Shown: positions 59,669 to 64,000 of the stretch, piece after piece
Layout of the letters: the number at the start of each line of letters is the position of its first letter
Position numbering within the stretch: position 1 is the first letter of the stretch
Assembly: GCA_029204225.1 (NCBI GenBank)
Contig: CM055093.1
Span: 24,905,912 to 24,969,911, forward strand
Direction of reading: 5' to 3'
DNA from: Diphasiastrum complanatum
Lineage: Eukaryota > Streptophyta > Lycopodiopsida > Lycopodiales > Lycopodiaceae
DNA length: 64,000 nt
The notes under the pieces: generated by a model
The model's database searches: none
What the model was told of the DNA's origin: nothing
What the model saw: only the letters and a program-made list of their open reading frames with translations
Translations under genes and position numbers: made by a program

Positions 59669-62203
59669 GCATCTGCTCAGGCAATCTGCGCTCTCTCCTT
59701 CCAGGCTGCCGCCTCTCTGATCTCCACACATCACCATGGATTCCAGGGTGATAGAGAAGTTCAATGGTGAGAACTTTCACCTCTGGAAACTGAAGATGCA
59801 AATGATCCTCCTTGAAAGAGATTTGTGGGAGATCACAAATGGTGATGAACAAAAACCAGAGAGCCTGCAAAAAACAAAAGACTGGATTAGAAGAGACAAC
59901 AAAGCCAGAGCCTTGATCCTTCTGAGCCCATGTGACAACCAACTACTCCATGTTAGCAAGGCTAACCCTGTAGCAGAAGCATGGAAGGGGATGCAAGCAA
60001 CCTTTGAAGTAAAGACTGTAGCAAATCAGCTTCATTTACGAAAGAAGCTCATGCTGCTAAAAATGTCAGAAGGAGAATCTATGGCAGATCATTTCTTAAA
60101 GCTTCAAGCAATTATTGACCAAATGGCTCCAATCGGATCAGAGATAAAAGAGGATGAAGCTCTTGTATCACTACTTCATAGCCTGCCGGAGTCCTATGCT
60201 CAATTCGCCTCCATTTTTGGAAGCATTGGTCATACTCCTGACATTACAAGTATCAAGGGAGCTCTACTCCAAGAAGAACTAAGGCACAAAGATCTATCCT
60301 CTGAAGGCTATCACAATGGGCATGACACTGCCCTTTATGTGGCAAGCAAGAGAAACACATTCAAAAGCAAGGGAGAGCACAACAAGGAGGAAGGAGCCAA
60401 GTGCAACTACTGTGGAAAAACTGGCCATTTTGCAAGGAAGTGCTAGAAAAAGGCCTATCATGAGAAAACAAATCAAGAAGCTGCCATGTTAGCTGAAGAA
60501 GAGGAAGTAGAAGTAGCTCTTTAGAATTTAATGATGTATATAGCTTCTTGTAGGTATCACTAAAATTAGAAATCAAAATTCACAGTTCATGAAGAGGAAG
60601 TAGAAGTAGCTCTTTAGAATTTAATGATGTATATAGCTTCTTGTAGGTATCACTAAAATTAGAAATCAAAATTCACAGTTCATGTATAGCTACGTAGACC
60701 ACACACAATGGTGTGTGAAGATGTAGAGTCTACATGTAAGTGAAAGACTGTTTAATCACAGCCCATGTATAGCTGCGTAGACCACACACAAATGATGTGT
60801 GAAGCCGTGGAGTCTACATGTAGATGATAGTAGAATTCAGAAAAGAAATGTGATATTTTGTTTGAGGGAGGGTTTGTTGGTGTCAAACAAAACACACTTG
60901 TGTTTCTTGTGTTTGTTGACATCAGCAATCCAACTCTCAAGGCTGTCAATCCGTAGTATCTAGTTCTTGGCATGTAATCTGCTCTCTTTTGGATATATAA
61001 ACAGCCCATGAAGGCTGGCTGTGCATGATGGTTTCCTCATCAAGGCTCTCTTGTTTCTTTCTAAGTTTCTTTTCTAAGTTTCTGAGTTTCTTTACGTAGC
61101 TTAACTAGCAGTCATCCTTTTGGTAGCTAAAGCTAACAAGTGTCACTTGTCATAATGCAAAAAAATTGCCAAGCAATGGACTGCTTGTTCAACGCCCTGC
61201 TGAAGCCTTGTTCCATGCCTGCTGCTCCCCGCCCTGCTCCACGCCCTGTTGATGCCCTGCAGGGAGCAACGAGCAGGGATAGAGCAGCGATGCAGCAAGG
61301 ATGGAGCAACGCTGGAGCAGAAGCAGGGAGCTGCAATGGAGCAGAGCCTCGTGATGGAGCAAGGAGCAGAGAGCACCCGCAGGGAGCTGCGATGGAGGTG
61401 GAGTATGGTGGAGCAGGGAGGAGTTGCAGGGATCGGCGATGGAGGTGGAGCAGGGAGCAGCAATGGAGGGAGAAGAGGAGCAGCATTGGAGGGAGGAGAA
61501 GAGCTGGGTCAGGGAGCAACGATGGAGGGAGAAGAGGAGCAGCGTTAGAAGGAGGAGAAGAGCTGCCATGGACGAGAGGGGAAGCTTGTGGACATTGGCA
61601 GTTGGAGGAGGAGAGGGGCAACAGACTGTGGCAGTTGGGACCTCTCCTAACTGAGACACAGGTTAGCTTAAAGGACCTGTTTTGCATCAATTAGTGGGGA
61701 GCACAAAATGCTCTAGTGCAGGTTAGTGCTATCTGAATCCGTTAGCTAACTTGGATGTGTTAACTGTAAGTGGGGCAGCACACTTCTCAGTTACGCTAAC
61801 CTGGGGCAGGCCCCTCGGCTTTCTGAACATTCATGCTCTTGAGTGATAGATAACAGCAGTGAAAGCCCTGCAGGTCTTGCAGCCACCAGATCATTGCATA
61901 TGCCAGCGCCTCTACTATCTTTTCTTCTAATCTCAACTTGACACATTTCAATGCTTCATCATTCACAACAAAACATGACAAATGCTCACCAGATTTCATG
62001 CTCTCTCTTGACCTCAAAACTGCAGCATAAGTAGCTGCCTCCAATAGACTTCTCTGCTTCTTCTTTCCACATTCCGTCGATCCAACAATCCACAATCTAG
62101 GTGCGTTGCTTTGCCCTGAATATCTCCTCATTGCTTGCAGAACAGAAGAAGAAAATGCATTATCTGCTGCTGCTGCTGCTGCGCCACAGCTAAACATCGC
62201 CAT
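53935..62203 (-). CDS. SAM-dependent methyltransferase, UPF0677 / leucine carboxyl methyltransferase-like; seven exons
   Basis: Exons on the minus strand: 62203-61990, 57831-57662, 56605-56485, 56213-56065, 55477-55355, 55262-55080, 54006-53935. All borders are GT-AG, phases agree, and the sum is 1,032 nt, i.e. 343 residues. The N-terminus is Ala/Ser/Arg-rich (MAMFSCGAAAAAADNAFSSS) and may be an organelle presequence. Exon 2 gives DALFHDPYAACMATQ, exon 3 the SAM-binding motif VMLTDGMDTRPYRLTWP and FDVSPGQV, exon 4 GARVPKGCFLQHVS and GDRPSIWLMQ, exon 5 GLSFEGLQRLL. These are hallmarks of the plant proteins annotated as leucine carboxyl methyltransferase-like; the methyl acceptor is not known from sequence. 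The last exon codes a short acidic helix. Intron 1 is 4,158 bp and holds a gag-only LTR retrotransposon; intron 6 holds a SINE. The frame is intact, so the gene is probably active. Confidence 0.92.
54188..54260 (-). mobile_element. tRNA-like minimal SINE, copy 3 (degenerate)
   Basis: Matches the other copies over the whole length with small deletions (for example the middle CCAAAG/CTTTGG hairpin is shortened). On the minus strand it has A-box TGGCTCAGTTGG and a B-box-like GTTCGACC. No clear TSD. It lies in intron 6 of the methyltransferase gene. Confidence 0.7.
55720..55800. repeat. Palindromic CGTTCC-type repeat in intron 4
   Basis: TATGGAACG (55,733-55,741) and CGTTCCATA (55,755-55,763) are inverted, followed by a CCCGTT and a GGTACGGAAC stretch. 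It resembles the interior of the MITE at 7,865, so it may be a decayed member of that family. Confidence 0.4.
57832..58571. other. Intron 1 of the methyltransferase gene, left part
   Basis: AT-rich intron sequence between exon 2 and a tandem duplication. No coding feature is supported. Confidence 0.5.
58572..58765 (+). repeat. Tandem duplication, 2 x 97 bp, of a coiled-coil-coding fragment
   Basis: Units 58,572-58,668 and 58,669-58,765 are about 88% identical by eye. In the plus frame each reads IASLVNEKN or VASQVNEKN followed by QSKIVSLE and SIGNKQVAA, a coiled-coil-like heptad module. Unit 1 has two stops, unit 2 none. It looks like a captured coding fragment, now in an intron on the antisense strand. 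Confidence 0.7.
58766..59158. other. Intron sequence with an unexplained minus-strand frame
   Basis: The minus frame at 58,974-58,765 (YDTKTKKFVLEQNVNESPPL, TTEHTMVGATGSMNKMWSLD) reads like protein but has no splice signals I trust and no recognised family. Confidence 0.3.
59159..59397 (+). repeat. Left LTR of the gag-only element
   Basis: 239 bp, TG...CA ends. A GGATATATAAATAG motif at about 59,274 is a TATA box. Confidence 0.9.
59516..59695 (+). repeat. (CT)n leader with three spacer motifs
   Basis: Three CT tracts are each followed by CTCTACG(A/C)ATCTGCTCAGG. The tracts and spacer form a higher-order repeat in the gag leader. Confidence 0.9.
59736..60446 (+). CDS. gag: Copia-type Gag with CCHC zinc knuckle
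   Basis: A 236-residue open frame from the ATG at 59,736. The first ~50 residues match the start of Copia gag (KFNGENFHLWKLKMQMIL, then LWEITNGDE). The middle is the UBN2-type capsid region (AWKGMQATFEVKTVANQLHL, RKKLMLLKMSEGESMADHFL, LVSLLHSLPESYAQF). It ends with a CCHC knuckle CNYCGKTGHFARKC, which binds RNA. A TAG directly after the knuckle could be read through for 25 more codons to a second TAG at 60,522. The product should form virus-like particles in the cytoplasm and package the element's RNA, but no enzymes are encoded. The intact frame and TSD suggest a fairly recent insertion. Confidence 0.9.
   Translation: MDSRVIEKFNGENFHLWKLKMQMILLERDLWEITNGDEQKPESLQKTKDWIRRDNKARALILLSPCDNQLLHVSKANPVAEAWKGMQATFEVKTVANQLHLRKKLMLLKMSEGESMADHFLKLQAIIDQMAPIGSEIKEDEALVSLLHSLPESYAQFASIFGSIGHTPDITSIKGALLQEELRHKDLSSEGYHNGHDTALYVASKRNTFKSKGEHNKEEGAKCNYCGKTGHFARKC
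60498..60683 (+). repeat. Tandem duplication, 2 x 93 bp, inside the gag-only element
   Basis: 60,498-60,590 and 60,591-60,683 are essentially identical, starting GAAGAGGAAGTAGAAG. Duplicated after divergence from other copies or during reverse transcription. Confidence 0.9.
60681..60823 (+). repeat. Duplicated hairpin unit before the right LTR
   Basis: 60,681-60,739 and 60,764-60,823 each contain GTAGACCACACAC and GTGTGTGAAG...GTCTAC, forming stems GTAGAC/GTCTAC and CACACA/TGTGTG. Changes between the copies (for example TGG to ATGA) fall in the loop. Confidence 0.75.
61190..61660. repeat. GC-rich purine minisatellite-like region
   Basis: Irregular repeats of GGAGCAGGGAGCAGCGATGG and GGAGGGAGAAGAGGAGCAGC. 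Open frames exist on both strands and in several phases only because stop codons are rare in this composition. I do not call a gene. Confidence 0.7.
61700..61989. other. Right end of methyltransferase intron 1
   Basis: Unremarkable intron DNA up to the GTGAGC donor of exon 1 (minus strand, 61,989-61,984). Confidence 0.6.
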
Positions 62204-62242
62204 CCCCGTTTGCTTACAATGGATTGAAATCTAAAGAAAGTG

Positions 62243-62252
62243 CCTATTTATA
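62243..62252 (-). promoter_or_regulatory. TATA box of the methyltransferase gene
   Basis: Minus-strand TATAAATAGG ends about 40 bp upstream of the ATG at 62,203. A second copy of the same motif with its flank (62,298-62,307) results from a ~55-bp duplication, so there may be two alternative TATA boxes. Confidence 0.55.
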
Positions 62253-62317
62253 CCATGGAGGAGAAGAGCTACCATGGAATGATGGAGGAGACCACACCTA
62301 TTTATACCGTACCGCAC

Positions 62318-62396
62318 CGGGTTGTATTAGTTGGTTACCTTGACATCCAAAGTTTCTTTGGTCTCAGGTTCGAGCTTTCCCTTAGAAACCAAGAAG
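62318..62396 (+). mobile_element. tRNA-like minimal SINE, copy 4 (degenerate)
   Basis: Carries the AAAG-TTT-CTTT hairpin, B-box GGTTCGAGC and the terminal CCAAGAAG, but a weak A-box (TATTAGTTGG). It lies 115 bp upstream of the methyltransferase ATG, just behind its TATA motifs. No TSD found. Confidence 0.7.
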
Positions 62397-62824
62397 CATC
62401 TTCCCCTGAAATGCGAGTAGGTATGGTGCTTTTGAAAAATAGATGAATACAAACATCCCAATTCTTGAAATCCATCCATTATGGGCTTTTTTTTTTTTTT
62501 TTTGTATGTATAGAGAGTTACACAGCCCATGTATAACACACATTATATACATATATGCCTTGGCAACGTTATCTTGCAACACCAAGTGAGTAGCAAGCTC
62601 CTAAGATGTCACTACACATCTGCCAAGGCTCGAGCCTCTACCTTGCGAGTCATAGTCGACAACTCTACCCATATTTATTTTAAATTTATAGGTCTTTCAA
62701 AGGTTTAATATCGATGTGATTTTAGGTATAAATTTTAGGGTTTTATATTAACATTTTATTGATTTCATAATAATCCTGTGATTTTATATAAGGTTACTTT
62801 GAATTCTTTTTACGAGCACTGGGT
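62397..62824. other. No gene seen
   Basis: AT-rich spacer with a T17-type tract near 62,487. Confidence 0.4.
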
Positions 62825-62838
62825 CATTAAATGTTAAA

Positions 62839-62924
62839 ACCCAACGGGGTTGGCTCAACTGGTTAGCTTGGCATCCAAAGTTTCTTTGGTCCCAGGTTCG
62901 AGCCTCCCCTTGGAATCCAAGAAG
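62839..62924 (+). mobile_element. tRNA-like minimal SINE, copy 5 (best preserved)
   Basis: An 86-bp element between identical 14-bp duplications CATTAAATGTTAAA (62,825-62,838 and 62,925-62,938). It has a consensus A-box TGGCTCAACTGG (62,851-62,862), a consensus B-box GGTTCGAGCC (62,895-62,904), a 5' hairpin AACCC/GGGTT, a central hairpin CCAAAG/CTTTGG and a 3' hairpin CTTGG/CCAAG. No A-tail or LINE-like tail is present. Confidence 0.85.
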
Positions 62925-62938
62925 CATTAAATGTTAAA

Positions 62939-64000
62939 GGAATGGAATCGTTAATCAACAAAATTAGGTACTCTATTTTAAATCTAGATGGTGAAAATGT
63001 TGTTATTGATTGTGAAGTAGACTGGGTTATGTGCACTGATAGAGAATGCGAACAAAGCACAACAGAATAGGAAAATTATCCAATATGTTCCCTATGTGAC
63101 ACATGACTAAAACAAGTATGTATCACAAGAAGCCCTTGCCATGCAAAAGCTACCTATTTTTGAGAGTTTTAAAATGTAAAGACAAAATTGATAAACAAAT
63201 ATAACAAAAGTAATGGCTTGCAATATTCTATAAAGTGAAGATTTGTAGGCTTTAATAAATTGAAGATTTGGTCTCTTAAGAGTTTTTGGCAAAGTAAAGA
63301 TTTGGATGTCTAAGATATTCCATTCAATTCAAGCTATGGCTTTTTTAATTTAAACAACCCAAAATATTACTTATTAAGAGGCTCTTTGATATTATTGGAC
63401 ATCATGGCTTTTGCGATTCTTTGTAGATCGAAGATATTTTTCACTAAACTCGAGATTTGGGTTCTTAAAAGGCTTGATAAACTAAAATTATCGCATCATA
63501 AAAGGCCTTAACAAACTCAAGATCGAGACTTCCAAGTGGAAATGGAAGTTAGTATATTGAGTTTGTAAATGGAAGAATGAAATTCGGGAAAAAGAAATTC
63601 CAAGAACAACATAAGATTTGAAGAGGATTGCACTTTTTTTAAGGCTTTTATGAATTTGAAAATAATACCATACAATAGGTTTGTATCGATTCAAGATGTT
63701 GCTTTTGAACAGGATTATATAAATTGAGAATATGATGTTGTAAGAGGTGTTGTTTTGTGAGCATGACTTGTGAATTGGAAAATATCATTAAAAAAGTTGA
63801 AGGCAAGTTACGTAGATTGGATCAGACTAGTATATTTAAGTCAATTGGGATTTACAATTAACTAATGGAGCATTTCTCCAAATTTGGTCTAGTTGACTTA
63901 CATAAATAGTTGTGGGTTCTTCATAGGATAGTTGAAATATGTAGGAAGATAATAAAGTTATAAGTGCTTGGGAAGATGTGCTTTCAATGGATACATCTAT
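62939..64000. other. No gene seen to the right edge
   Basis: AT-rich DNA, many short frames, no recognised motif, repeat or RNA gene. Confidence 0.45.

Larger units (their letters stand above)
59159..61138 (+). mobile_element. Complete gag-only LTR retrotransposon (TR-GAG type, Copia-like), 1,980 bp
   Basis: LTRs 59,159-59,397 and 60,875-61,138 begin TGTTGGTGTC and end CTAACA, about 92% identical by eye apart from a 20-25-bp expansion of a TTTCT(A/G)AG motif in the right one. A 5-bp TSD, AGTGT, flanks the element (59,154-59,158 and 61,139-61,143). A polypurine tract GAGGGAGGG precedes the right LTR. The only coding region is gag: there is no room for protease, integrase or RT, so it must move in trans. 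It sits in intron 1 of the methyltransferase gene, in the opposite orientation. Confidence 0.9.

Noticed and set aside
59392-59942. Arg-Glu-rich minus frames over the CT leader
   Set aside because: Artefact of the CT microsatellite antisense to the gag-only element.
61140-61694. Long open frames on both strands (184 and 185 codons)
   Set aside because: They come from a GC-rich, stop-poor minisatellite-like sequence; open in several phases on both strands with no domain.
62839-62924. A functional tRNA gene
   Set aside because: A- and B-boxes are present, but the acceptor and T stems do not pair properly, and the unit is a dispersed repeat with TSDs.

Overview
This is a nuclear window from a land plant with a large, repeat-rich genome. 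The evidence is plant-type genes with many GT-AG introns (a TOM9/TOM22-type import receptor subunit, a plastid ACT-domain protein of the ACR11/ACR12 type, a plant UPF0677/LCMT-like methyltransferase), an Athila/Tat-type Ty3/Gypsy element with a tRNA-Asp-type primer site, several Ty1/Copia remnants, LINEs, hAT remnants and long (GA)n tracts. The style (few genes, kb-scale introns full of decayed transposons, LINEs with a PREE..C..C RT tail) makes me favour a fern or other seed-free vascular plant, but the sequence alone does not prove that.

Layout. 1-963: last exon of an unrecognised gene that enters from the left edge. 1.4-6.1 kb: minus-strand pieces of one LINE family whose leader carries a set of small hairpins with a constant loop and covarying stems. 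7.2-7.5 kb: a possible isolated exon. 7.87-8.08 kb: a hAT-type MITE with 8-bp TSD. 8.4-10.4 kb: a second, decayed LINE. 11.5-21.1 kb: a Gypsy element with two ~1.25-kb LTRs, in which pol abuts LTR1 while PBS and gag lie beyond LTR2, and whose extra ORF seems to have its middle third inverted. 22.5-22.7 kb: a minimal tRNA-like SINE. 22.7-23.5 kb: TOM9-like gene. 24.7-32.6 kb: Copia fragments, a foldback element and repeats. 33.1-42.2 kb: the ten-exon ACR11/12-like gene on the minus strand, with a hAT transposase remnant and a LINE-like repeat in its 5.9-kb intron 4. 42.2-53.9 kb: intergenic DNA with tandem duplications, a (GA)55 tract, Copia remnants, an unrecognised frameshifted multi-exon coding region (48.4-49.8 kb) and a third copy of the hairpin repeat. 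53.9-62.2 kb: the seven-exon methyltransferase gene on the minus strand, with a structurally intact gag-only LTR retrotransposon (TR-GAG type) in intron 1. 62.3-64 kb: two more SINE copies and otherwise featureless DNA.

The host genes are unrelated (mitochondrial import, plastid amino-acid sensing, methyl transfer). For both spliced minus-strand genes I could place every exon, and all junction phases agree (942 nt and 1,032 nt of CDS, both multiples of three). The best candidates for something undescribed are the conserved-loop hairpin set in the LINE leader, the ~86-bp tRNA-like SINE family with perfect TSDs, and the unidentified coding region at 48.4-49.8 kb.
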